Positions 21,951 to 33,863 of a stretch of 64,000 nucleotides of DNA are shown here, one piece after another. The first letter of the stretch is position 1. Each line of letters begins with the position of its first letter. The stretch is from Cloeon dipterum (Eukaryota; Arthropoda; Insecta; Ephemeroptera; Baetidae): NCBI RefSeq assembly GCF_949628265.1, contig NC_088790.1, forward strand, positions 18,418,545-18,482,544. Reading direction: 5' to 3'. The notes beneath the pieces were generated by a model. That model saw only the letters and a program-made list of their open reading frames with translations, ran no database searches and was not told the DNA's origin. The position numbers were made by a program, and so were the translations under genes.

Positions 21951-24900
21951 TCAGGAGTCGGGCTGCTGGATGGCGTCGTACATTTTCTTGGCCATAAACC
22001 GTACATCCTCATTTGGGTGCTGGTTCATCAAAACAAAAGCCTTGGTGCGCATCTTCTCATCCATGTTGACACCATAGATGGCGGCATACCTGCTGGAAAA
22101 TCGGTGTGTCACCACCTCGTTCGATCAAAACATTCAGCAAAAACAAAAGCAGCCATTTTCAGAAAGTGAAATAATAATTCACAAAAATGGCATGCAAACA
22201 TAGTATGTAAGACTTAAAAGACAATCAAAAAGCTTCAAGCAATATGCAGACACAAGCTTAACGTAAAATGCAGCTTTGAAGAAATTAATCAGATCTTTTC
22301 ATATAATCTTGAGTTTCTTAAAAGAGCAACCAAAATAAAGCACTAATTATTGCTATTGTTTAAAAAATGAAAATGAAAACTTCAACCTACATGGTATCAG
22401 GCGAAGCTGCTTTGTCCTCTGGTGGCAAATCAATCGAAGGGTCAATGTCCTGCTCTTTGACAACTGCCGTGAGGTTTGCCAACAGCGTGACCACTCTAAG
22501 CAAAATCTCATCATTCGTTGTTGGGTCCAACAGGTAGATCAACCTCTTTGGGGCCTGCGCGATAGTCATTAATTATCAATCTAGATTGAATTTTTGTTTT
22601 ACACACTTGTGCGGCTAGGAGGCTGGGGATCATGTCTTCGTTGCAAGAGAGATTAACCAGCAGTTTGAGCGTTTGAAGCTTGATCTGGGGACTGCCAGTG
22701 TCCACCAAACCATAAAAGGAATGAAGTGCAGGGAAATATTCTTCGTGCCAGTTATTAAGCACGGCGATGTTGGTTAATGTGAGTAGGGTGCTGAGCACCA
22801 GTTTGTCTGATGGATGTTGGCGTATCACAAATGACAGCAGAATCGGAACAGCATTCTAGAAAAAAGACTCTCTTAATTAGTCTTGACGTAAACTAGGACA
22901 TTCTTTGGGAAAGCTCAAGAGTTGAACAATGAAATTGAACTCGTCAAGAGCAAGGGAAAAAATATTTATTATGAAATGAAAATTACTACTCTACAGATTG
23001 ACAAGAAAAGCGAATCCTTACTATTTAATTGAACTTTAAAAAACTAATTCTGTTGAAACTATGCCAATGCTTATTTTAGATAAAATATACGCTAACCTTA
23101 AGCTCTTTTTGATTTTCAGCATTCAAGGCCAGGTTACCAAGGGCTCTCACAGCAGCCAGCTGCACTGGCAGTTTCGGGAAAGAGAGCAAGTTCTGCAAAC
23201 GGAACAAGCAACCAGCTTCTCTCAACGTATCCTAATAAAAAAATTTAAATTAGTTGTTAGTTCAGCAGAATATGGTGTCAGAAAAAACAAACCTGGTTCT
23301 GCTGGAAAGTTCCACAATCACCAATTGTGGTCAATGTCCTTTCGAGAAGAACATCATCGGTACTGTGCAGTAGGGCAGTCAAGCTTTTGGCTTCATGGGG
23401 CGAAATCACCCTGCAAAATCACCATTTTTGAGCCTTCTTGTGCATTATTGTCAGTTTATATTCCATAATAGACTTTAAACTAACAAACGATTTGAAACTC
23501 TTAAACTAAAATAAGTTTATTTAATTCATTGCTCTTTGTATGACAAAAGATCTTAGTTTTTTTTTTTAAATTTAAATTGATGTTACCTGTTTCTATTGCT
23601 GAGTGAATCAAGTCTCATTCTCAACTCGGCCTCCTCATCCTGCAATAGTTGTTCAGATTCCTGCCTTGTTCGTTCTTCGTGTTCATTCAAGCCGTCAGGA
23701 CTCTTAGCCAGCATGTGCCCTGACCGCCTGAGAGATCGTCTTGTCCATCGCCTCCTTGTTGGAGAGCCAATGTCTGGTGGACATGAAGTAATCGACAAGT
23801 TTTCAGTGGAGCGGCTGGCCAAGAAGTGTCGCACGTCCACTGGACTTAAAATTCTCGGGGAGCTCCAAGGTGATGGCTGCCAAAGCAATTTGTAAAAATT
23901 CATGGATTACAATTTTGCAACAGTAAGCGGAGTTAACAGTTTGCTGATATATTAGGTGTAATCAAATAATTACTTGAATATCAGCAGAATTGCATATTTT
24001 TTATACTTTAGTCAGATAATTTTTTTTAATTACTTCACATAACTATTACCTGCAAGCTTCGGGGCCCTGGAAGAGGACAGGGTCCATGCCTAGGGGACAC
24101 GGCCACCCCCGCCCCACCTTGGATGGCCAACATAGTGTCAGTGAATTGTCGAGCGCGCATGTTCAGGTCACGGATGCGGTCTTGCACGGTCATTGGGCGC
24201 AAAATAACTCTACCGGTGCCACCCATATCCAGGTTGCCAAGTAGGCAGTCTGTCTGCGTCGTCTGCGACAGACGCCGAAAGTACATCCGAGGGCCCAGCG
24301 GGTCATCGTGGCCTCCTCTGTAAGCTGTTATAGGACAATTCGATTAGCATTAAATTTGATTATTTTGATAGATTAATATGTCTGAAACTATTTTCCAAGC
24401 TCAGTCAACATTGTCAGCTCTTGTTTTCATTTGCTATTTTGCCATCTCTTAAATATACTATGAGAAGAATCGTAGAGACGCCAAACAAGTAGCTTAATTC
24501 TCTAAATATTCTCTTCCGTTTTGTATTTTTTTTTATTGGACTACCAAAAGTTGTCAAAAGAGCGACTTGCTGATTCTAAATAAATATTATTCCAAATGAA
24601 ATTGGCATCGATCTCTTTATTCACAAAAAAGGTAAAAACAGTCAGTTCATATTTCATTATTATATCGAGACTCGGATGGCTTGGGTACTAAACCATCGGC
24701 AAAACTGTACCAAAACGTTTTTAAGATTTTTAATTTTTATGTAAAAAATGATATCATCACGCAATAAGTTTAAAATATTGCATTATGAATATTGCCACAT
24801 GTAGTAACATTTATTTGCTTAATTTTTACCCTCCATGGTAGTCATTCTTTGAAAACAATTTTTTGTTTGAAATCCGATAACTTTTGAACTTGTTTTGCCT

Positions 24901-25509
24901 TTTTGTTCATGAAATACACATGAAACACAGCAGCCATCAAGTAAAGTGCCTCTTCTGATAAGAAGTTGCGTAAATTAGCCAAGGGGAAAAAATGACATAC
25001 AAAATTTTAAAAATGGCTTTTCATGCACTTTCAAACATTCCGACCTGCATCAATAGAACACAAAGGTTAATTCAGGCATGAAATCCAGCTAAGTCACTGG
25101 CTCCAAGGGAAAGTGAACGGCGGGTTTATCTCGCGGGATGCAGATGCAAGCGAGGTCTCACGTACACCGCAGCCTTTGTACTCTCGTCACGGATGTTTAC
25201 ATTGTACACAGAGCACCAAACGTGCAACATGCCATGCATGTTTTCCTTTTTGACCGCTTCGATCGCCGACCCTTTGACCCATTTAACACACCCAGATGCA
25301 AATGTCCGAACAGATAGAGATAAATGTGTGTATATGTAAATAAAATGTTTCACTACAATTATTTTACCTTCCGAGTCTCTCCTCTTACTGCCGAGCTTCC
25401 GGCAGAAAGCTGTCTTGACGACCGAGTAGCCGACGTAGGCGAACCCTGCGAATATCGCCGAACACAGGGCGACTTTGTTGACCGTCTTGTCGCCACTGGC
25501 CGAAGCCAT
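21951..25509 (-). CDS. ARMC10: ARMC10/ARMCX-like armadillo protein with N-terminal membrane anchor
   Basis: Eight minus-strand exons chain in phase, in transcription order: 25509-25368, 24315-24050, 23876-23587, 23410-23293, 23231-23097, 22855-22607, 22554-22391 and 22089-21951, giving 500 residues. Residues 13-33 (VALCSAIFAGFAYVGYSVVK) form a hydrophobic segment followed by Lys/Arg, as in the signal-anchors of vertebrate ARMC10/ARMCX. Residues 48-235 are basic, low-complexity and probably disordered. From about 235 to the end there are armadillo-type helical repeats (LPVQLAAVRALGNLALNAEN, LVLSTLLTLTNIAVLNNWHE, QIKLQTLKLLVNLSCNEDMI). The vertebrate relatives sit on the mitochondrial outer membrane and affect mitochondrial transport and dynamics; the same location is an inference here. 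The start is the first ATG of the only frame that feeds the anchor; upstream in-frame codons lack an ATG. Confidence 0.8.
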
Positions 25510-25979
25510 CCTTTTTGGTTTTCTGCTTTCCCGCTGACAATTCTTCGCGTGCCGATAACTCACGTTCTCCTAACAACTGGTGACATTATACCGAAGATGG
25601 AACACAGGAACTTTTTGATGAAAGAAGTTCGAGCACAAGCCAAATAACTGGGCTCCGAAAACGACGCAAGTCAACAAATCAATATCTTGCGGATCTATTT
25701 ACAATGCTGCTGCTGCCCTTGTGTGTGATGGTGATGGGCGGGGTGAAGTGCAGCCAGCGCCGTCTGTGGAAGTGGAAGAGAGTAGTGGCGCGAATAAGCT
25801 AGACGATTATAATTATAGTCACAAGAGGCAGCGATAAAAGAGAGCAATGCTTAACATGCTAATCTTATAAATCGTTTTCCCCTTTAGTTTACACAAGCAC
25901 CTCTAATAATTTTTAAAAATTATTCATTAGTCACAATAATATAATGTTACATACTTAAATATACAACATGCGCTATTAA

Positions 25980-25998
25980 CCCCCCCCCCCAAAAAAAA
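25980..25998. repeat. C11-A8 mononucleotide tract
   Basis: Eleven C followed by eight A. It is a likely site of length polymorphism and sequencing error. Confidence 0.9.
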
Positions 25999-26299
25999 CA
26001 ATTATTTAAACCCTCTGCAACTTAACGATACCGGCCTGTCCTATTACCCGCTGCACTTAAAATATTATGTAGATTAAAATACTCACCGCAACACAAGAGA
26101 ATAGTTTTATTTCTTTATTTTTCCTACAATGTCATTTACGAAGCAAACGCTCTATACGCAGGAATAAAACTGTCAAAAACTGATAAAATTTAAAGGAATT
26201 AAAGGTTATTAAAGTAATATTCGTTAAAATTTCTTTGCAACTTTATGGGGTGCATCGGTAATGAAAATAATAGAGATTAGGACCCGATAATCCTTTACT

Positions 26300-26309
26300 C
26301 CCCCCCCCC
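26300..26309. repeat. C10 tract
   Basis: Ten consecutive C, about 300 bp from the other C tract. Confidence 0.9.
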
Positions 26310-27188
26310 ATAACTATACCAGTATTTTATTGCAGGGTAATGGGATTTTGACCTATTTTTCAGAGCCAAAATATTAACCCATTATTATGCGAGGCATTGA
26401 GGAGTTAACTTAAATTATCTAAATTGTATATTAAAAATCTACGACTGTTTAGTGAATCAAAGAATAAATCTTTCTCTCTTCCGCGAGATTTCGCGTACTT
26501 ATATAAAGTCAAACCTGGAATATAATTTTTACAAAAGATTTCTTCTCCTAAATCTATAAGAAAGCATTTTGATTTCAAATGTTCCTGTAATGTTTTTTGC
26601 TTGATGATAAAAGATGTTTAAAAATAGATCAATGTAAAACACAAATAAAACTGCTCCACAAAAAGCATCTTTTCTAGTAAGAAATCACTTCTTTACTTTT
26701 TTTTCGAGTGTGTAAAAATTGAAGAAATATTGGAATACCCCCTAAATATCCATTATATTTCTATTTTTTCTCACATAATGTGGCAAAGTTTCACGCCACA
26801 TGGATGAATTAATGACAAACAAAACGATGTTATAGGAATTAACGCCTATTTAAGCGATCAGAGATGGTCGACATTCTTACTTAGTCATATAGGTTTATAA
26901 TATTTTATGGTGCTATGGAAAATTCTGCGAAAAATAGGCTATTCTGTATAATGTTTTCGTTTTTTTGTACAAGTTAAGAATTTAGTATCAGGTTTAGATT
27001 GTCTAAATCTTTTATAATATAGACTTCTAATGGCGAAGAAACAGAAAAATGAGTAATTTTTCCATAAAAACCGGTTCTAAGCTCATTCTATAAAACTCAT
27101 TGAAATTATATATGCCTTACAAAGTTTCTTGATGAAAATAATAAAAGAAAATTAATTAAATAAAATTACTTTTAGACATGGCAGTCGA

Positions 27189-27194
27189 TTTATT
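27189..27194 (-). terminator. Poly(A) signal for SPRYD3
   Basis: TTTATT on the + strand reads AATAAA on the minus strand, 224 bp beyond the SPRYD3 stop codon. Confidence 0.55.
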
Positions 27195-27417
27195 AACAAA
27201 ATTAACAGCAAAGTGGTGAGTAATAAACAGCATGACTTGAATCAATTGCGGACAAACTTGGACGATTTTCAACCTTTCAGTGCATGGTACAGGCATTATT
27301 TTTTCTTGTGCTGCACGTAACAATGTATTTTGGCGTAAAGGTCTAAAACCACCCAAGAGTCATCGACAACTTCATATTTTTGATCACAGAAAACAAACAG
27401 CTTTGCGCGCGCTTCAC

Positions 27418-29488
27418 CTAACCCGTCATTGGGTGCAGGTCAACGCGAACCTTTTCGTCTATGCTCAACATGCCGACAGTCGGGTAGAAACCCCCTTTTG
27501 GAATCAACACCTGCTTTTTACCTATCAGTTTGCTGTTCCTGGTAAAAAACACTTCCACATAAGGTGCCGACGATTTGCCATCTTCGCTTTCCCACTCGTC
27601 GTCCTCGTCGCTTTCGCTGTTGTCTTCGATGCCAATCAGGTTGCCAACACCGGGAGGCGACTCGGGCGAATTGCCAATTTTTGTAGCTCTGCAAATCAGA
27701 ATCAAAATATTTGATGAGCACAATTTATCACGATTATTATACCAATTATTTGAGTTGAACTGTTTATTATAATTTCGTTTCTTCCCTTAATGAAATTAAT
27801 AAATGAATAATATTGTTTGTAATTGAATGTCATAGTAAAAGTTAAAAAATGTATTAAATAAATTATGGCAAAGCAAAATACAGTTGCAAGGCATAGTACC
27901 TTAATCTTTTCATTCCTTGTGGATCATCTTCATCTTCTTCCTCTTCAATGTCTTCCGCTCCTTGCTCACAGTCTTGAGGCTCAAAGTCTCGAGGAAAGTA
28001 AATACCACAGCCCATCCGGTCACCCTTGTGGCATCTAGGGCCAAATGGCTCTCCTACCCCGCTGCCTATAAAGATCTTGCCGTCATCAGCGTGGTAGCCT
28101 ATTGACCCTTTGTTCCAACCTGGGTGCCGATAACGTGGGAATTCCTGAGCACAAAAGAGATACAATTTAATGCTGAGAATGCCACAAATAAACACAATCA
28201 TTTAATCAGAAGTTAAACCGAGGTAAACTCAAATGTGGTTGTTTTAATAATAGCCGTAATAGTCCCAAATTATAATGATCCTATTTCCCTCTTTTCTCGT
28301 CAATTAATGACATCAAATCAGATCAAAATTTTAGACCTACTCTATTGGTTAGTCCTATTGCGATATAACAGCTCTCGCCCGGATCGATGATTTCAATTTC
28401 GAAATAGTGATTAGTGGTGTTGAGAGGCTGCTTGGCTTGTGCGAGGCCGACATCAATGATGCTCTTCCCCTTGCCTTTGTACTCGAGTATCTGAGGTAGA
28501 GGAGCGCTATTTAGGTTTGTTTGATAGAGTAAGAGACCCAAGTCTTACAGGTCCGTTGAGCTTGATGTCTGACAGGCGATACCAGTCGTCTTCACAAGAG
28601 TCCACCGACATCATTACATCTTCATCTTGCACATACAGCATTTGGGTGATAACTCTTACTTCTTCGCCACACGAATTCATTGAGACCATAGGGTAGAATC
28701 CTTTGTAAGGGACCCTTGACTTCACACTTCCAATCTGGATCAAAATTTAGTGATAAATTTGTGCCAAATGTGAGAGGAAAGATAAACACAAACCTCCTTG
28801 CCATTTCTGGTGAAGAAGACAGGAACTTTTGATCCAGGAGCCATTTGATCGAATTTTACTCCGCAGCCAATGTGGTCTCCAAGTTCACAGCCCTCAATGC
28901 ATTCAATGCCCTTGGAATTTCTTAAAATGCTGGAAGCAGAATCAAATTTGTATTTAAGCAGCCTGCGCCACTTTTGTGGATTTACACACCTTCCACTCTC
29001 AATATAAAAAGCTACACAGTCAGCAGTGGTCCCAGGCTGCACATCCATGCTTTGGTCTCTGGGACAAACACCGACGCAGATTGTGCTCTCCATCCCTTTG
29101 TCAAGGATCTCGATCTCAAAGTAATTGTGCTCTGGGGTTAAAGGCTGGCCAGCAATGTACGTCCCTCTCATAATCTCATCTTGTGGGTAGCTGAAAGGAG
29201 ATAAGAATTAGATTACATAGAGCCCCACTATTTATCTGCAGCTATGAAAAATTGTGTCATTGACGCCCAGAAGCAGCTGTAGGCAAATTAATTTTCTATT
29301 TTTAAATAATACCTAAGGTAGTCCGCGTCCACGTTAATCCTCTCAGCACGATATCTGGTCATCTCTCTGGACACAGAATTCGAGGGCAGCAGCTTGGAAA
29401 GCGGAGGCACGGCAGGGTGCATCAAACGAAGGGGTTGATCAGCACGGATTGGCAGCAACCTCAGTGCCGGCTGAAAATCGTCCATCAT
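27418..29488 (-). CDS. SPRYD3: SPRY domain-containing protein 3
   Basis: Six minus-strand exons chain in phase: 29488-29313, 29190-28794, 28734-28549, 28490-28341, 28144-27900 and 27688-27418, giving 474 residues. The protein has two SPRY modules. The first (about 60-195) contains NYFEIEILDKG, the IGCGVKFD block and VPVFFTRNGKEIGSVKSRV. The second (about 250-470) contains LEYKGKGKSIIDVGLAQAKQ, HYFEIEIIDPGESCYIAIGL, RHPGWNKGSIGYHADDGKIF and VEVFFTRNSKLIGKKQVLIP. An acidic insert (EEEEDEDD and SESDEDDEWESED) splits the second module, as in human SPRYD3. Similarity to human SPRYD3 is very high across the second module, even though no molecular function is firmly known. The start is the ATGATG pair at 29488. 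A 12-residue upstream frame lies at 29564-29526. It is transcribed away from GPKOW. Confidence 0.92.
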
Positions 29489-29930
29489 TCGGCGCCAGGG
29501 GCATTAGACACGCAGCGACCGGTTCTCAGCTCTCTGGAAAACTCCTCGGCTGCTTTTCCGCCATCGCCTGCGCCTGATGACTCACGGGAATCGCCAATTT
29601 CTACCGTATAGTAGACCTAGAAGGTGTCCGCTCTGTTTATCCTGCTGAATAAACAAATGAGCATCAGTTTTAACCCTAAATTTAGTCATTGCTCAGCCAC
29701 CATCTTTTATTTAAATAAAACCGCGAAAGCCATTTTTTTAATGTTCCTATCAGATGTTTTGATGAAATATTTACTTTTAAGATGGCGGCTGATCGCGTCT
29801 CACTCTGTTAATGCAATCATCTGTCGCTAAAAATACAGCAACACCACTATTCAATGCGGAGCTTGTTTACGAACCAAACTGTTAGTGGTATACAGCTTGT
29901 AGTTGTCGCATTTTCGGATTTTAAGCGAAA
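29489..29930. promoter_or_regulatory. Divergent SPRYD3-GPKOW promoter with YY1/Pho-like motifs
   Basis: The two start codons are 442 bp apart, so both transcripts must start within this stretch. Three GCCAT-core motifs of the YY1/Pleiohomeotic type are visible: AAGATGGCGGCT at 29779-29790 (+), GCCACCATCTT at 29696-29706 (reverse orientation) and GCCATTTT at 29729-29736 (reverse). Such motifs near transcription starts are typical of TATA-less housekeeping promoters. The upstream frame MAEKQPRSFPES of SPRYD3 lies at 29526-29564 on the minus strand. Confidence 0.6.
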
Positions 29931-31630
29931 ATGAGCGAAGACGGTAGAGTCAAAGTGAGTTTTGGCTTTGCCAAGAAGCCCCCACCGAACCCAAAAATTA
30001 AATTGGCTCCTAAAAAGGATGAGCCGGTTGAGTTTATCACATCTTTAGAAGGGCAGGAGTTTGAGTCTGTTGGGTAGGTTACCAAACTTGATATTTAAAA
30101 GTAGGAAAAGTAGATACACATTTATTTACAACTGTGTTCTATATTTATTGCCAAAATAAAAAAAAATAGATTTCTGAAGCAATAGTTTATTGAAGTTTAA
30201 TGTAGATACGTAGTATGTAGTTGTGTTATACATATATGTATATACATACACAATAAGTAGTACATATGTACATTATAATATGATACATAGTTAATCTTTC
30301 ATATTTATTTCAGAACCAAAGTTGAGGAAAAGAAACAAGAGTTAGTTATTCCTCTGAATAAGACTGTTCCCAAATGGCAAAAGAAGTTGATGAAGCTCAG
30401 CGTGAACCAATCGACACCCGCTACAAATGGAATAAAAGTTGAAAGAGATGAATTGGATATACTTGCAGAGCAGGAAATCATCAGAGGTTTGCAATTATTT
30501 TTTCATTGCTATATTCCTAGAGTGATTTTTAAAAATCCACAGAGGCCTCTGAGGCTCTCGCAGAGCGAGAGGAGGAGAAGAGAATAAACACAATTCCAAT
30601 GAATCTCGATGATGACGAAGTTGAAGTAGATAAAGATGAGGTACACTCTTCCTTCAACAGCCTAATGTTCGTTATTCTATGTAATTGTTACAATATTCTT
30701 CTGATTCGACAGCCCACATCTGAAAATTACGAATCTATTCCTGTGAAAGATTTTGGCTTGGCCATGCTTAGAGGTATGGGATGGGAACCTGGCAAAGGAA
30801 TTGGCAGAAATCCAAAGTATGCTTCTTTTCAAGTTTTTGAATCTTTATAATTAATCTTCAATGTCTTTTCAATAGAGTTGTAGAGGTCAAGGAGCCGGCA
30901 TTTCGACCAAGAGGAATGGGATTGGGAGTGGAGGCCAAGAAACCTCCAAAGAAGAACACTGACGATGGCCAAGACCTGCGGATGTGCAAAGGGGCGTATG
31001 TCAAAGCTTTTCAAGGACCTCTTCAAGGCTGTTATGGAAAAGTACTGATGGTTTTCTTTATTCAAACATTTTTACATCAATATTGATGCGATTCATAGGT
31101 TGAAAGTCTCCATGACACATTAGGCCGGGTATTGGTGCGAATGACCCTTGGAGGAAAATTACAGAGCATCTGCGAGTATATGCTTGAACTTGTCACAGTC
31201 AAAGAGTACAACGAGAAATCTAGAGTAGTTAGTAAGTATGATTAAAAATCTGATTCCATTTATAAGATTTGATTTATTAAACGCCAACAGCGTAAATCTC
31301 TATTCCATTTAATTACAACATGATTCTTCAGGTTCTGATAATGCAGCTCTTGTCCAGCGTAGTTTGGACAAAGTGGCAAGTGCCAATGGCTCTGCGGAGA
31401 AAACTTACGGGTTAGTTCATTTGAAGAAGAGCGTCGAGACCAATAAGCAGGATGAGGAAAGAGAGGAGAGTCCAGAAAGAAGAAAACACAAGCACAAGAA
31501 GCGGAGCAGGAGTAGGGAACGGAAGCGGAGCCGTGAGAGGAAAAGAAGCCGAAGTAGGGAAAGGAAGAAAAGCAGAGACAGGAGCAGAGAAAGGAGGAAA
31601 AAGAGTAAAAGCCCGCATCGACGCCGATGA
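29931..31630 (+). CDS. GPKOW: GPKOW: G-patch and KOW spliceosomal protein
   Basis: Seven exons chain in phase: 29931-30073, 30314-30486, 30543-30640, 30713-30816, 30876-31041, 31099-31231 and 31332-31630, giving 371 residues. The N terminus has the family's FGF motif (VSFGFAKKP) and ELVIPLNK. The G-patch is at about 147-173 (DFGLAMLRGMGWEPGKGIGR) and one KOW motif at about 212-229 (GAYVKAFQGPLQGCYGKVES). The G-patch should activate the DEAH helicase DHX16/Prp2; the KOW binds RNA or protein. Human GPKOW is about 476 residues and ends in a second KOW module. Here the protein instead ends after about 320 in a basic tail of RS, RE and KK dipeptides. A stop codon and an ATTAAA at 31657-31662 follow directly, and the next gene begins 300 bp later, so no further exon fits. 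Confidence 0.9.
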
Positions 31631-31656
31631 TTTTATTTTTAAATCATTCTTTTGAG

Positions 31657-31662
31657 ATTAAA
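31657..31662 (+). terminator. Poly(A) signal (ATTAAA) for GPKOW
   Basis: ATTAAA 27 bp after the GPKOW stop codon. It is the common variant signal and it implies a very short 3' UTR. Confidence 0.45.
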
Positions 31663-31797
31663 TTCACTACAGTTCAAAACTGACCTTATTATTTAACATT
31701 GTTCATGGTAGAAAAAAACTAATTTATTAATTTAGTTAGTGATTTTATTCAATTATAACTGACAGTACCCAAAATATGGTCATTTTATAGCTCACAT

Positions 31798-31803
31798 TTT
31801 ATT
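31798..31803 (-). terminator. Poly(A) signal for the CRTAP-like gene
   Basis: TTTATT on the + strand is AATAAA on the minus strand, 130 bp beyond the stop codon at 31934. Other copies at 31744-31749 and 31723-31728 are possible. Confidence 0.5.
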
Positions 31804-31933
31804 GCGTTTAGAATCTCTGGCAGTGAAGTGGCAAGTTCTAATTATTAGAGTTTGCGAGTTACTCGCAACCTTAATAGTCAGGAATCCTGGAATTAAAATT
31901 GAATTTGAATCTGACCATTCAAACTCTGAAGTC

Positions 31934-33863
31934 TCAGTGCACCTTCATGATCTCAGTATTCTCAATTTCATTCTTGTCAGTACTGGCAGGGCCATCTTTG
32001 GTTTCAACTTCTTCATCATCGCCTTTCTTGTTGACACTTTTAAAATTGAACTCGCTCTGGATAAAGTTAAGAATCTTCTGCTCGTACTTGTAACGCTGGA
32101 TGTAATCAACTGCCTCCTAAGAATAGTAAAATGTTCAGAGCAATTTAAAAAATTGAATTTATGCAAGTACTTTTCTAGGCTTGAAAAGTTCTGGATTTGC
32201 ATTGGGAAGAGACTTGTAGTATTTGATATTGTCCAGCATATCTTTATCTTCTGGGTAAAAGAGGAGGTAACTCACAGCCGCTTCAATTGCTTCCATTAGC
32301 TTATCAACTAAAAATATCCACAATTTAAATTATTCTTGTTTTAAAGATAATTATCACAAACCTTTAAAATAAGAATATTGAAGATAGTGGTAATGACTAG
32401 GTAGAAGATCTTCGTACTTTTCGCCGTTCAGGTTGTTCATGTTATAGCTACAATTTGATTTGCATTTCAGGACAAATGCAAAGTGATCTGTAATTAAGGT
32501 TTTGGGTGATGCATGGTTAAATACACTAGTTAAACGCAGTGCCTACTTGCAATGGAAGGAACAAACTCAGGGTACCAGCCCTGATCAAAGGGTTTCTCAC
32601 AGTACGCCCGGCACTCCCTCTCATTCTGCAAATAATCAGCAAGGGACTCTTCCATGTGTTGAATAGCTGCTTCATAATTTTCTTTTCCATAAAGATCAAC
32701 ACCGTGGATGTAAAGTGAGACGTATCTCTGACAAATTAATCACTTTAGTAAGAAGATTGGTCTAAAGAATTGAGCATTTTAATTACCTTTGCCTCAAGAT
32801 TAGTGACGTCATTATTGTCAACTTCTGGCAGGTCCAGGAAGAATTTTAAATTTCTGCTCATGCTTTCATGCGAGGGGTTTGCCACAAGGAAGGTAAATGC
32901 CGCGTCGGCAGCCTTTTTCAGCTCATTCCTCTGAAAATGCGAGTAATTTATTTAAAGAACGGCACAAATTTTCATTTATATGCCAAATTTCAAATATATG
33001 ACTTAAGACGGCAAAATAAACGAAACTTTGGTTTCAAATATTCATTATTTATTAGTGAGTTGGAATTATTTCTCAACACTTGGATCTCGCTGTTAATTTG
33101 CACAAGAACAAACTTTAATAATTTTTCAAGTTAAGTGATAATTAGTATTTTTTTAAATGATTTTTTCCTAACTGTCTTTGTAATTTAAATTTTACACACT
33201 TTCACTTTGAAATTATCATTGGCTCCAGGAAAAGCCAAAACTTTAAAAAAAACTATTATTGAATCGATAAAAAGTTTCGAATTGTCCTAAAAAGTGAAAA
33301 TTAAAAAGTTTCATTACATTTTTCATTCAAGCGAATAATTGCACACTACCATTTAATCAGTAGATTAGTTTTATTGAAAGATCAAATCCCTTTCTTATGT
33401 TGTGCAATATAAATATAGTTACCTGGAAATAGCAAAGCTGGATGTAGTCATAGGGTTGGAGCTGCTCAAAACGGCTCAAAATATCCTTGCTGTACGCCCC
33501 CACCCTCTTTATTCTCTTCTGTTCCTTGCACTTGAGCATGCAAAGGGTGGCCCTGAGCTGGCGCTCAAAGAAGCCGAGGTCCTCTATATCCACAGGCGAA
33601 AGGGGCTGCGCAGCCTCCGCCTCGTCCCTGCATCCGATTCTGCACCGGATCACTTCCGATTTGTAACGTTTGAAGTCCGCTATCGAATTTTGCATGGCTT
33701 CGACGCACTCGGACCAGTGGTTGTCCAGGTACGCGATCTCGCCCTTCGCAAACCAGCCCAGAAAGTCAAGATCAGCCTCTTCGTCAACGTCATCTTGTGC
33801 GAAAGCTGAAGCCAAAAAGACTAGGAGCAAAAGATTCATTGCTGCAGACGGCCGTCCGGCCAT
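31934..33863 (-). CDS. CRTAP/SC65-like ER protein (leprecan family without dioxygenase domain)
   Basis: Six minus-strand exons chain in phase: 33863-33423, 32930-32787, 32727-32547, 32487-32362, 32307-32171 and 32116-31934, giving 403 residues, close to human CRTAP (401). A signal peptide is clear (MNLLLLVFLASAFAQDD from the second Met; the first Met is eight codons upstream). The mature part has the TPR-like, cysteine-containing repeats of CRTAP, SC65 and prolyl 3-hydroxylases: HWSECVEAMQNSIADFKRYK, RCRIGCRDE, ATLCMLKCK, ECRAYCEK, LKCKSNC and HYHYLQYSYFKVDKLMEAIE. The 2OG-Fe(II) oxygenase domain of P3H enzymes is absent and there is no KDEL-type ending. CRTAP acts with P3H1 and cyclophilin B on procollagen; SC65 acts with P3H3. 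I cannot separate the two. It converges on GPKOW. Confidence 0.85.

Larger units (their letters stand above)
25510..27188. other. ARMC10-like promoter and intergenic AT-rich DNA
   Basis: The ARMC10-like promoter should lie within about 25510-25830, which is GC-richer. The rest is AT-rich. Two mononucleotide tracts stand out: C11 followed by A8 at 25980-25998, and C10 at 26300-26309. A short palindrome, CGCGA-gatt-TCGCG, is near 26485. No gene is supported. Confidence 0.45.

Noticed and set aside
25324-25647. 107-codon + strand open frame opposite the ARMC10-like first exon
   Set aside because: The minus-strand frame has the membrane anchor and correct phase; the + frame has neither start nor family features.
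31802-32299. 165-codon + strand open frame
   Set aside because: It is antisense to the CRTAP-like exons, crosses their splice borders and shows no family resemblance.
33402-33809. 135-codon + strand open frame
   Set aside because: It mirrors the first CRTAP-like exon, whose minus-strand frame has a signal peptide and family cysteines.
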